Positions 33,595 through 41,770 of a stretch of 64,000 nt of DNA are shown here, piece after piece. The notes under the pieces were generated by a model, which was not told where the DNA came from, made no database searches, and worked only from the letters and a program-made list of their open reading frames with translations. Location of the stretch: contig CP053449.1 of NCBI GenBank assembly GCA_013285465.1, positions 1,884,735-1,948,734 on the forward strand, given 5' to 3'. The position numbers and the translations under genes were made by a program. Numbering within the stretch: position 1 is the stretch's first letter; the number at the start of each line of letters is the position of its first letter. The DNA comes from Pseudomonadota bacterium. Its GTDB lineage: Bacteria > Pseudomonadota > Alphaproteobacteria > Micavibrionales > CSBR16-224.

Positions 33595-34512
33595 TTATAA
33601 ATTTTGAGAGGGTGGAGGTGGTGATTTCGGTTGCGGATTATTTTCCAGCGCGGCGGCGGGCTTCTCATTATCATTCGCGGTTTTTTCGGCCTGTTTTTCG
33701 GCGGCGATTTTGGCGATTTCCTTGCGCGTTTCGGTCAGCGTGGCGCGCGCGGTGGATAGCGGATCACTTTGACCGGGCAGGTGCAGATAATTCACATCCG
33801 ACAAACCGCCAATTCTTTCGACCCAGTCATTTTCCAGCGCGCCTGCGGATAAGCCATGTTCCTTGCTTTTCGCGCAGAGATTTTCGATGATTTTTTCATG
33901 CAGGTTTTCCGTGTCATGGTCGTAATGCGCCACGCGGGAGGGTTTGGTAAACCATGCATCAAAAGCCGCACGTTTGGCGCGGCCATCGTAAATTGATTGC
34001 GGATCGGCTTCATAAGCGGCTTCATAGGCACGGCACATCTCCTCGTAACCGACCGCCGCCGTTTTTTCGTAGGGGCCGGCATCGCCCGCCAGCTTTAACT
34101 TGAACGTCACATCAATCGCCGCCGCTTGCGCATCGGCCTCCTGCACAGCGCGGAACAGCTGATGATCCTCCAGCGACAGCAGCATATCGGGATTGCCCAG
34201 ATCATTCATATGATGGCGCATATGCTGCGCCTCATGCACCAGCGCCTGTGCAATATTGTCGTCATGCAGGGATTCATTCAGGATAATCTTGGTGCCGACA
34301 TAGATATATTTGCCGTTTTCAATACGGTCGATGGTCAGGGATGAGGCGGCCTCGAATAAAGCATCTTTTTCAAAGCAGATCTCGATCTTGTGATCATTCA
34401 GGAAGGTGACCATATCATAGCCTTCGGACACAGCGGCCAGACGTGCGAGAATATCGTCGCAACGGGCGGCATGCTGTTTTTTCAGCCGTTTCTCGCGTTT
34501 TTTCGCGGTCAT
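33595..34512 (-). CDS. Putative metallopeptidase-like protein (DUF6782-like, HExxH)
   Basis: The 305-residue protein has the sequence ALVHEAQHMRHHMNDLG near residue 90, a zinc-binding HExxH (HEAQH) of the gluzincin/metzincin kind. A further EAD segment follows (VQEADAQAAAIDV) that could supply the third ligand. N-terminal residues are strongly basic (TAKKREKRLKKQHAARCDD) and the C-terminal 50 residues are disordered with prolines. No signal peptide is present, so it should be cytoplasmic. I recall DUF6782 as a family with this motif but cannot verify membership. AGGGA precedes the ATG by about 10 bases. Confidence 0.72.
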   Translation of the reverse strand: MTAKKREKRLKKQHAARCDDILARLAAVSEGYDMVTFLNDHKIEICFEKDALFEAASSLTIDRIENGKYIYVGTKIILNESLHDDNIAQALVHEAQHMRHHMNDLGNPDMLLSLEDHQLFRAVQEADAQAAAIDVTFKLKLAGDAGPYEKTAAVGYEEMCRAYEAAYEADPQSIYDGRAKRAAFDAWFTKPSRVAHYDHDTENLHEKIIENLCAKSKEHGLSAGALENDWVERIGGLSDVNYLHLPGQSDPLSTARATLTETRKEIAKIAAEKQAEKTANDNEKPAAALENNPQPKSPPPPSQNL

Positions 34513-34665
34513 ATATGTCGTTTCCCTGTCCTGTAAGACAAGATACTATACGAAACTGTGCAAAATACGACAATATATTTCAAAAACCGCCGTGTTTTTA
34601 CATGCCTAGTTGCCTTCAACCCTGTTTCAGCCTAACATCAGGAGATATTAGAGGATATTGATGTT

Positions 34666-35658
34666 ATGACTGAAAACCTGCATCCCGTGCTTTTATTTTT
34701 CTTTTCGCTGAACGAAACCATGCAATCGCTTTTGCTGGGCAGTTTGATTGTTGTCGGCATTTTGCTGATTGCGCTGATCCCCGCCCGCGCGGCCAAGAAA
34801 TTTCCCGTCATGCATCTGGCGCTGGCGCTCGGCCTTGTGCTGGCCTTCCTGCTGCCGCAGAAAATTACCCGCAATCTTGAAACCCGTTACGGCCATCACT
34901 TTGTCGTCACATCGACATTGCAACAATCGCCTGCGCTGGGGGATTTGTTTGCCGCCCATCCCGATGCTGCCGAAAACTTCCGGCAATATGCGCAAGACGC
35001 GATTGCACAGGGTTTGACGCGGGAGGCGCTCTCCGCACAAATTGCCGCCGAAGTCTCGCATATCATCAGCAAATACACCGAAACCTATATGCCTTTTGCC
35101 ACGGATGAGGCTGTTTACAATAATTTGAAATTCTCGGCTGAAACGCTGACAAAGCTGAAAGAAAATCCCGCTTTATGCCTGATCTATACCGATAACATGA
35201 TGCGCGAAAAAGAGCTGGATATGCTGAAAGAGGCACTAGGCGATGATATTCTGACCCGCGCGCAAAGTTTTAAATATGCGATTATCGAGAGCGGGCTTGC
35301 CAATACCGCAAAAACCAAAGAAAAGCCGATGGCGCTTGAAACGCTGCTGGACAAGCTGAAAGCCGGATATGCCGCAGCCGGCTTTAATATGGCGGAGCTG
35401 GCGGCTCTGGACGGCAGCGGCAATTTCTCGGCCGCCGAAAGCTGCAATGCGCAGGCCAATTTCCTGACCGTTCTTTCCGCAATGTCTCCGGAAGACGGCG
35501 CGCATATTTTCCGCAGCATTGTCGAAATGTCGTCTTTAAGCCAGCCGCCGGAAATACCTGCCGCCGCGCCGCCTGAAGAAATGCCCGAAAAAGCCGCCGT
35601 TGAAGCGGCACCTGTTCAGGACGAGACAGCCCCTGCTCCGGAAGCACCCGCAGAGTAA
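34666..35658 (+). CDS. Hypothetical membrane-anchored protein
   Basis: The 330-residue protein has two N-terminal membrane segments (SLLLGSLIVVGILLIALIPA and FPVMHLALALGLVLAFLLPQ). A helical, mainly periplasmic or cytoplasmic domain of about 210 residues follows, then a Pro/Ala/Glu-rich tail (PAAAPPEEMPEKAAVEAAPV). Two Cys residues (ALCLIY and ESCNAQ) could pair. GAGGATATTGATGTT gives a usable ribosome site. No family is recognised. It ends 37 bases before a convergent HAD gene. Confidence 0.7.
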   Translation: MTENLHPVLLFFFSLNETMQSLLLGSLIVVGILLIALIPARAAKKFPVMHLALALGLVLAFLLPQKITRNLETRYGHHFVVTSTLQQSPALGDLFAAHPDAAENFRQYAQDAIAQGLTREALSAQIAAEVSHIISKYTETYMPFATDEAVYNNLKFSAETLTKLKENPALCLIYTDNMMREKELDMLKEALGDDILTRAQSFKYAIIESGLANTAKTKEKPMALETLLDKLKAGYAAAGFNMAELAALDGSGNFSAAESCNAQANFLTVLSAMSPEDGAHIFRSIVEMSSLSQPPEIPAAAPPEEMPEKAAVEAAPVQDETAPAPEAPAE

Positions 35659-35695
35659 TTCTTATCATCAGTCGTGAAATAATTTTTAAACGCCG

Positions 35696-36475
35696 TCAGG
35701 GTTGCGGGGGATGTTTTTTTTTGACCTTGGTATAATTCTGACGCTCCTCCGCAGGAACAGCTCCCGTCGCGCCTTTGATCAATAGCGGCAGATCTTCAAA
35801 ATCCGTCATCAGGAATTTAACGCCGGAATTTTGCAGTTTTTCTTTTTTGCGCTCGCTAGCGGCAAAACCGATAAACAGATAGCCCTGATCAGCGGCAGCC
35901 TCCGCATCGGAAGCGGAATCGCCGATCACCAATACGGGCGCATTATCATCGCCGCAATCCTTGCGGTATTGCGCAACAATCGATTCCAGCTGTGCCGCTT
36001 TTAAGGTCCGGCTGTCCAGCCCCGCATCGCGGGTATTATCTTTGCCCCGGATATAATCCTGCTGAAACAGCGGTTTGATGCCGTGATAAGTGATCTGATC
36101 TTCCAGCGCATCTTCGCGTGTGCCGGTATAGATGCCGAGTTTATAGCCCTCTGCCGCCAAATCTTCCAGCGTTTCGCGCACATGCGGGAACAGCGTTTCC
36201 TGCCAATCATCACGGAACAGCATGGCATCACATTCCTTGTTACAGCTGTTCATAAACTTGCCCTGCAACCCGGTATCGATATCGCCGAGGAAATGCTGCG
36301 TAATCTCTTTCAGGTTTTTATTGCCGAGCATTTCCATGACCTCATCTTCATCCGGTTTCGGATAACCGAAGCGTTCGCACATATCGGAAAAGGCACGCAC
36401 ATAGCGCGGCCCCGCATCGGTCAATGTTGCGACCAGATCAAAAACGATCAGAAGATTTTTGCCTTGTTCTGCCAT
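35696..36475 (-). CDS. HAD-superfamily hydrolase with an altered catalytic motif
   Basis: The 259-residue protein has the HAD fold with a cap domain inserted after motif I. Motif I reads FDLVATLTD where DLDGTLTD is usual: the nucleophile Asp13 is kept but the second Asp (acid/base) is Val15. Motif II is LGIYTGTRED, motif III Lys is in the IRGKDNTRDAG region, and motif IV is VLVIGDSASDAEAA. Size and order fit phosphoglycolate-phosphatase or phosphonatase relatives. Loss of the second Asp is seen in phosphonatases and in non-phosphatase members, so activity may differ. It lies 11 bases downstream of trxB and is probably cotranscribed. Confidence 0.85.
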   Translation of the reverse strand: MAEQGKNLLIVFDLVATLTDAGPRYVRAFSDMCERFGYPKPDEDEVMEMLGNKNLKEITQHFLGDIDTGLQGKFMNSCNKECDAMLFRDDWQETLFPHVRETLEDLAAEGYKLGIYTGTREDALEDQITYHGIKPLFQQDYIRGKDNTRDAGLDSRTLKAAQLESIVAQYRKDCGDDNAPVLVIGDSASDAEAAADQGYLFIGFAASERKKEKLQNSGVKFLMTDFEDLPLLIKGATGAVPAEERQNYTKVKKKHPPQP

Positions 36476-36486
36476 ATTCTTCTCTC

Positions 36487-37539
36487 TTAACGTCCCGGCC
36501 CTTTTGCGGCAGGCTTGCGTTGCGCGGTGTTTTTATTGGCCGCATCCGGCTTCGGTTTTGCCGCCAGCGTTGCGAGATATTGATCCGCTTCCAGCGCTGC
36601 CATACAGCCCATACCTGCCGCCGTCACCGCCTGTTTGAATTTGCGGTCTTTCACATCACCTGCGGCAAAGACGCCCGGTACATTGGTTTCGGTACTGTCG
36701 GGTTTGGTTTTGACATAGCCGTCCTTATCCAGATCAATATGACCGTCAAAGACTTTGGTGGCAGGCGCATGGCCGATGGCGATAAACACACCTGCGACTT
36801 TTTTCTCTTCTACCGCGCCGGTTTTGTTATTGCGCAATTTCACGCCCGTGACACCGATAGAGGCCATATCGGCGCCCGGCGTTCCCGGAGGCGTGCCCAG
36901 CACTTCATCCAGTTCGGTATTCCACATCACATCGATTTTATCGTTATCAAACAGACGGTCCTGCATGATTTTTTCCGCCCGCAGGCTGTCACCGCGGTGG
37001 ATCAAGGTGACTTTATCAACGAATTGCGTCAGGAACAGCGCTTCTTCCACAGCGGTATTGCCGCCACCGACGATCACGACTTCCTTGCCTTTATAAAAGA
37101 ATCCGTCACAGGTCGCGCAGGCGGAGACGCCGTAGCCTTTGAATTTTTCTTCGCTTTCCGTGCCCAGCCATTTCGCCTGCGCACCGGTTGCGATGATAAC
37201 GGCATCCGCCGTGTAAGTATCGCCGGAGGTTCCCGTCAGTTTTTTGATATCACCGCTGAAATCAACATCGGTAATCGTGTCATTGATCATTTCCGTGCCG
37301 AAATTTTCAGCCTGTTTTTTCATCTGATCCATCAGCCACGGCCCTTGCACGGGATTCTCAAAGCCGGGATAATTTTCAACATCGGTGGTGGTGGTCATCT
37401 GCCCGCCCGGCTCCATCCCTGCCACGATCACGGGCTCCAGCCCTGCGCGCGCCGCGTAAACCGCCGCCGTATAACCGGCAGGGCCCGAACCGATAATCAA
37501 AAGCTTTGTATGTTTTGTTTTTGCCGCTTTTTCCGTCAT
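36487..37539 (-). CDS. trxB: Thioredoxin reductase
   Basis: The 350-residue NADPH-dependent flavoenzyme that reduces thioredoxin. It has the FAD dinucleotide motif GSGPAGYTAAVYAARAG, the redox pair CATC in SACATCDGFFYKG, the NADPH motif VVIVGGGNTAVEEALF, and the C-terminal FAD motif PGVFAAGDVKD. The start is ATG 37539 with AGGAGG 6 bases upstream; the longer frame from 37599 is unsupported. About 30 extra C-terminal residues (basic, Pro/Ala-rich) extend beyond the usual end. The HAD gene follows 11 bases after the stop. Confidence 0.95.
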   Translation of the reverse strand: MTEKAAKTKHTKLLIIGSGPAGYTAAVYAARAGLEPVIVAGMEPGGQMTTTTDVENYPGFENPVQGPWLMDQMKKQAENFGTEMINDTITDVDFSGDIKKLTGTSGDTYTADAVIIATGAQAKWLGTESEEKFKGYGVSACATCDGFFYKGKEVVIVGGGNTAVEEALFLTQFVDKVTLIHRGDSLRAEKIMQDRLFDNDKIDVMWNTELDEVLGTPPGTPGADMASIGVTGVKLRNNKTGAVEEKKVAGVFIAIGHAPATKVFDGHIDLDKDGYVKTKPDSTETNVPGVFAAGDVKDRKFKQAVTAAGMGCMAALEADQYLATLAAKPKPDAANKNTAQRKPAAKGPGR

Positions 37540-37631
37540 GGCGCGCCTCCTGCTTTTATAGAAAATATATGATATCCGATGCGCAGGATAGCACCGCACA
37601 GGCCGTTATGGCAAGCGTTTCCGCAATATAG

Positions 37632-37665
37632 AAAAGCCGCCGCATATGGTGGTGCGGCGGCTTTT
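37632..37665 (-). terminator. Terminator of the EF-hand gene
   Basis: On the minus strand AAAAGCCGCCGCA pairs with TGCGGCGGCTTTT around an 8-base loop, with the T end directly in the stem. It lies 19 bases after the EF-hand gene stop and before trxB, so the latter needs its own promoter. Confidence 0.8.
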
Positions 37666-37683
37666 GCAATCATGCCTGTTCGC

Positions 37684-38019
37684 TTATTGAGCCGCGCCGC
37701 CCTGCTGATGAGCTGCGTCTCTCTCTTTCATCATCTTTTCCTGCATTGCAGTGTGATGCGCCAGAACTTCCTCTGTTGTGACACGGCCATTCGCATCCTG
37801 ATCCATTTCAGCAAAGCGTTTTTCCATGACTTCCATAAACTCGGCCTTTGAAACCGCCTGATCGCCATCGGTATCATAGAATTTGAAAAAATGTTCGATG
37901 GATTTTTTTCTGAGTTCCTCGAGTTTCACATCCGGAATTTTTGCGCCTTGCGCATAACCCGTACCGGAAGACATCATCACGCCGGTCGCGATTGCCGCCG
38001 CCATCAGTAGTTTTTTCAT
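37684..38019 (-). CDS. Exported EF-hand protein
   Basis: The 111-residue protein has a signal peptide (MKKLLMAAAIATGVMMSSGT, cleavage after GYA). Two EF-hand loops follow: DTDGDQAVSKAEF (about residues 49-61) and DQDANGRVTTEEV (about 73-85), with Ca-ligand spacing D-x-D-x-D. It is therefore a small periplasmic or secreted calcium-binding protein. The C-terminus is rich in Met, Glu and His. AAGGAG lies 9 bases before the ATG. It is a single gene. Possible roles are calcium buffering or sensing; no partner is visible. Confidence 0.88.
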   Translation of the reverse strand: MKKLLMAAAIATGVMMSSGTGYAQGAKIPDVKLEELRKKSIEHFFKFYDTDGDQAVSKAEFMEVMEKRFAEMDQDANGRVTTEEVLAHHTAMQEKMMKERDAAHQQGGAAQ

Positions 38020-38171
38020 GCTCTAATCTCCTTTGCAGATATTTGTTATCCTGCCCATCCTAAAACCGTGAAGAATAACAGTCCAGAGCTTTCTGGTTTA
38101 AGGCTTTGTTAAAGCAAAGAAAGTATAATATGAACAGGGTAAAATTCCTGTAACGAGTAAAGGAAAACGTC

Positions 38172-38633
38172 ATGTCCCAGGATGAAACACATGGCAAAGC
38201 AAAACGCGGCGACCATGAAAGCTTTGGCACCACCTCCGGAAAAAGCCTGCTATATTCCGATGAAGCACAGGCAACCGCAAATAAACTGATTGGCGGCACC
38301 CATTTCAGCATGGAGGGGGAAAAACCCGCCCAGCCGTCCATGGAAGAGCAAATAAAGCAAAAGCTCCTACTTGCCGGCCTGAAAGATGAACAGGCGCAAG
38401 CTGTTGCCAGCGGTATCCGCGAATGTATAGACGGCATTCGCCAACAGGGCGGTGACAACACAAAAGCCGTGCGCACTGTGCAAGTCTTTCTGGATGGAAC
38501 AGGTGTGGATAAAAAAGTGGAACAAGCCGTATGCATGACCTGTCTGGATGCGTTAAAGCCGCAAAAATCCGCGCCGAAAAACAACACAACGACAACGCCA
38601 CGCAGAGATCCCCCTTCTCGCGGCATGAAGTAA
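38172..38633 (+). CDS. Hypothetical polar protein
   Basis: The 153-residue soluble protein has no recognised family. It has disordered ends and a central helical domain (MEEQIKQKLLLAGLKDEQAQ through VEQAVCMTCLDALKPQ) with a C-x-x-C. AAAGGA lies 9 bases before the ATG. The opposite strand is also open over this range but lacks a ribosome site, so the plus strand is preferred. It precedes the membrane protease-like gene by 13 bases and may share its transcript. Confidence 0.62.
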   Translation: MSQDETHGKAKRGDHESFGTTSGKSLLYSDEAQATANKLIGGTHFSMEGEKPAQPSMEEQIKQKLLLAGLKDEQAQAVASGIRECIDGIRQQGGDNTKAVRTVQVFLDGTGVDKKVEQAVCMTCLDALKPQKSAPKNNTTTTPRRDPPSRGMK

Positions 38634-38646
38634 AGCCCTGTTATCA

Positions 38647-39411
38647 ATGGACAATAGCTGGAAATTTATGGGCGCAGGCTTTTTGATCGCCGTTTTCTTA
38701 AACCTGCCGCTGTATCATTATATTCACGACATGGACTGGTTCTGGACGGAGAATTTTGTCATGTCCGCATCGGCGCTTTGTCTGGAATATATGGCAACGT
38801 TTTTTCATGAGCTCGGCCATACGCTGTTTGCATGGCTGTATGGCTATCCGACCATTCCGGTTTTTGATTTTGCCCATGGCGGCGGGCTTGCCATTTCTGT
38901 GACAGGGCAGAGTTATCTTGTCAGAGGGGCGGCGCTGGCGGTCATCGGCTATGGTGCTTATCTGCTGCGCGACTTTACGCCCTTTATGATCGGGCTGGCT
39001 GTACTGGGCGTATTTATCCTCGCCACCGGCTTTAGCGAAGACATACATATGAGCATGGTGGATTTCATGGGTCCCGGTGCCGAGGCATTGGTTGCGGGGT
39101 TTTTGCTAACGCGGGCGCTGCTGGATATTTCTCCCGGCGGGGTGACGGAACGGTTGCTGAACGCCGTTTTCGGTTTCGGAATTCTGTTCCAAGTTTTCAT
39201 TAAAGGCTTTGCCCTGCTGCGCAATGATGCCTATCGCCTTGTTTATTTCGAGCAAAAAGGCACGCACGGTTTTGGCGATTTCGATAAAATTGCCGAGCGT
39301 TTTCTTCCGCTCGGCTTTGACGGTGTCGTCACCATCTGGCTGGTACTGGCCTGCCTGTGTCTAAGTGTTCCGTTCTTTCTTTATTGGCAAGACCGCAGAG
39401 CCGAAGGTTAG
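38647..39411 (+). CDS. Membrane protein with HELGH motif, possible M50-type protease or relative
   Basis: The 254-residue protein has about eight hydrophobic segments. The second contains FFHELGHTLFAWLYG, an HExxH zinc motif embedded in the membrane as in the site-2 protease (M50) family. A second ligand could be in DFMGPGAEAL or in SEDIHMSMVD, but the usual NPDG/LDG motif is not obvious, so it may be a distant member or a pseudoenzyme. The C-terminal part is in the cytoplasm. It follows a polar protein gene by 13 bases. No PDZ domain is present. Confidence 0.75.
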   Translation: MDNSWKFMGAGFLIAVFLNLPLYHYIHDMDWFWTENFVMSASALCLEYMATFFHELGHTLFAWLYGYPTIPVFDFAHGGGLAISVTGQSYLVRGAALAVIGYGAYLLRDFTPFMIGLAVLGVFILATGFSEDIHMSMVDFMGPGAEALVAGFLLTRALLDISPGGVTERLLNAVFGFGILFQVFIKGFALLRNDAYRLVYFEQKGTHGFGDFDKIAERFLPLGFDGVVTIWLVLACLCLSVPFFLYWQDRRAEG

Positions 39412-39490
39412 CCTGCCGTTAACTCTTTACACGGTACAATAAATGAGTTGGCAGGTTTACCCCTGCGCTCAATGAACAGGTGGGTGTGTC

Positions 39491-41770
39491 TTGCTGCGCA
39501 TTGTGTTGTATATACAAAATTTTATCACCGCCTATTTCGCGGTGTTCCTTCTTATGCAATCGGATCGAGGCTCACTCTATAGCGGCGTTACGCTTGCCGT
39601 AGCGGTTTTGCTGAATATTTATATACTCCTCTCCAGAACATCCATCGCGACGGATGAACCCTCCTTTCTAAAAAGTATGAGCGTATTTTTAAACCTGTCC
39701 AGCTTTGCCATTCTGGCCGCTGCCGTCACACCGGAACAGCTTGACCACAATACCTGGTTTCTTTTCTGGATCGGATACGGCATATGGTTTTTTATTAAAT
39801 CTCCCTATGCCCTCAACAAGCACAAGAACCGTGTGGAATATTTTTATAATCTGCTTGAATCCGGTATCGACAGCGCCGATCTGATGCAGCAAATTCCGCC
39901 AAATGTCCAGAATGCACAAACCCGCGCCGATTTACGTGAACAAATTTTCCAGCATAAACGTACCGCGCATGAGGCACTGGAAAATTACCGCTGGCATTTT
40001 CGTACCGCCTTGATAGCGCAGCCCGGCATAACGGAACAATATGCCGATGCCTATCTGGAATATAACCGCGACACGCTTGCCCTGATGCATTTGCGCGGCG
40101 TAACGCCGGAGAAAGCCGCCCGTCTGATTTTTGATGATTTGCAGGCACGCGGCGTGCGCACCGATATCACCACAGCGCCGTCGGTTGCGCAAACCGCTGC
40201 CGCGACAGCAACAAATAATACACCCCCTTTGCCGGTCATCGCCGCGCCGACACAAAGCGAAATTGATGTCCTCAATGATATTCTGATGCGTCCAACGGCT
40301 GCACAATCCGAACAGATGCGTCATATTCAAGCCTATATGACGCTGCCCTCCAATCATGACAAGCTGGGGCCCGCAAAAATATTTCTGGATAATCTTGTCC
40401 GAAAAGGCATTGTGCAGGATGAAAACAATCCGGTGCATCGTGACCTCTATGATTTGCAAAGGATTGTGACACTGGGCGATGACGGGCGTTACCATTTGAC
40501 GGGTATTGCCGCCGCAGCAGCCCCGCAGCCGCAAAAAACCATACCGATTCCCCAGACAATCCAAACGGCGCGCAAGCAGGCGCAGCCGCAAAAACTGGGA
40601 TGGCGCGGACAGGCTGTCGTTTATAGCCTGTTGGGGCTGTTTCTCTACAGCTGTGTGCCGGCCTTCAACGTCTCCGCTGAAGTCTTCGTGCCAAGTGATA
40701 CATGGCGCTATATCGGGCACAGCATTGCCCTGCCTGTTAGCCTGTTTACCGCCATATGGGTTTACCCCCGCGCCTTTGCTGAGAAATTCTTTCCGCAGGC
40801 CTGGGGCGTTTTCTCGTTTTTCCTGCTTTATTTCATGTTCTGGTCTGCGCTGGTTTCAGGAGGCGGAGAAGTTTTCACGGAACTGACAGCCCCAAAAGAA
40901 CTTTCGATTATGACTGTCAGCAAAGACCTTGAGACAAACAAGCGTGTCGGGCGACACGGCAGGACAACCGCCTATTGTGTGCAAAATCATGTTTTTAAAA
41001 AAACAATGGTGCAAAAGAGTTTCTGCCGCATCAGACAAGAAAATTATGATGTCATGCCGGATGACGGCGATTTTCCATTGGGGATGGGAATAAAAAAATC
41101 CCCACTGGGGACGGTTTATACAGACTATATGTGGCCGCAAAAAGCAGAGCTGACAAAGGAGAATTTTCGCACAATTATGAATGTGACCATCGCTGTATTC
41201 TATATACAAGACAAGCTGTTACCGCGCGATCCGGAAAAAGCTGCCTTTCACTTGCAGACCGCCGCAGAAGATAACAATGCCGATGCACAATTCCTGCTGG
41301 GAGCACTTTATCTGCAGGAGGGTACACCCTTGCATGATGAACAGGCTGCGCGTCAATGGATGTTGCGTGCTGCGGAACAGAAACATCCCGAAGCGATGTC
41401 AAATCTCGGCCTGCTCTATTTCTACGGCCAACACGGTTTTGAAAAAGACATGCGGAAAGCTTTCGAATGGACTCTGCCGGCAGCACAGGCAGGCGAGTCC
41501 CGTGCACAAGTTTTGCTGTCCATCTTCTATAGCACCGGTAAGGGCGAGGTTAAACAAAACATTGTGGAAAGCGTTAAATGGGCCATGATTGCGGAAATGC
41601 GTGGCAATGGAAAAGCCACCGATCTTCTTGCCACCCTAAAGCCCAGTTTGGTCACAATCGCAGGACAGGAAAAAACAGATAAAATATTTGAAGCAGCTGC
41701 CGGTCTTGCCGCCGTCTATCAGCAACAACACACGGATGCGGCAGATGAAACGGCAGCTGCCGCGGATTAA
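39491..41770 (+). CDS. Multi-pass membrane protein with C-terminal Sel1-like repeats
   Basis: The 759-residue protein has an N-terminal membrane region of about four segments (for example LSSFAILAAAVTPEQLDHNT), and a cytoplasmic region with a Pro/Ala/Gln-rich linker at about 240-360. A second membrane region follows at 370-455 (QAVVYSLLGLFLYSCVPAFN). The C-terminal Sel1 repeats (about 590-720) include AFHLQTAAEDNNADAQFLLG, then ARQWMLRAAEQKHPEAMSNL and AFEWTLPAAQAGESRAQVLL. Sel1 repeats mediate protein contact. The start is TTG 39491 with GGTGG 8-10 bases upstream, not certain. Its end overlaps the convergent gene by 4 bases. Function unknown. Confidence 0.75.
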   Translation: MLRIVLYIQNFITAYFAVFLLMQSDRGSLYSGVTLAVAVLLNIYILLSRTSIATDEPSFLKSMSVFLNLSSFAILAAAVTPEQLDHNTWFLFWIGYGIWFFIKSPYALNKHKNRVEYFYNLLESGIDSADLMQQIPPNVQNAQTRADLREQIFQHKRTAHEALENYRWHFRTALIAQPGITEQYADAYLEYNRDTLALMHLRGVTPEKAARLIFDDLQARGVRTDITTAPSVAQTAAATATNNTPPLPVIAAPTQSEIDVLNDILMRPTAAQSEQMRHIQAYMTLPSNHDKLGPAKIFLDNLVRKGIVQDENNPVHRDLYDLQRIVTLGDDGRYHLTGIAAAAAPQPQKTIPIPQTIQTARKQAQPQKLGWRGQAVVYSLLGLFLYSCVPAFNVSAEVFVPSDTWRYIGHSIALPVSLFTAIWVYPRAFAEKFFPQAWGVFSFFLLYFMFWSALVSGGGEVFTELTAPKELSIMTVSKDLETNKRVGRHGRTTAYCVQNHVFKKTMVQKSFCRIRQENYDVMPDDGDFPLGMGIKKSPLGTVYTDYMWPQKAELTKENFRTIMNVTIAVFYIQDKLLPRDPEKAAFHLQTAAEDNNADAQFLLGALYLQEGTPLHDEQAARQWMLRAAEQKHPEAMSNLGLLYFYGQHGFEKDMRKAFEWTLPAAQAGESRAQVLLSIFYSTGKGEVKQNIVESVKWAMIAEMRGNGKATDLLATLKPSLVTIAGQEKTDKIFEAAAGLAAVYQQQHTDAADETAAAAD

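Noticed and set aside
36424-37572. Plus-strand frame of 382 codons
   Set aside because: Antisense to trxB, whose motifs are unmistakable; the frame is rich in Arg, His and Phe as expected for a shadow.
38060-38647. Minus-strand frame of 195 codons opposite 38172-38633
   Set aside because: No ribosome site, Ser/Cys-rich composition; the plus-strand frame has AAAGGA upstream and a normal composition.
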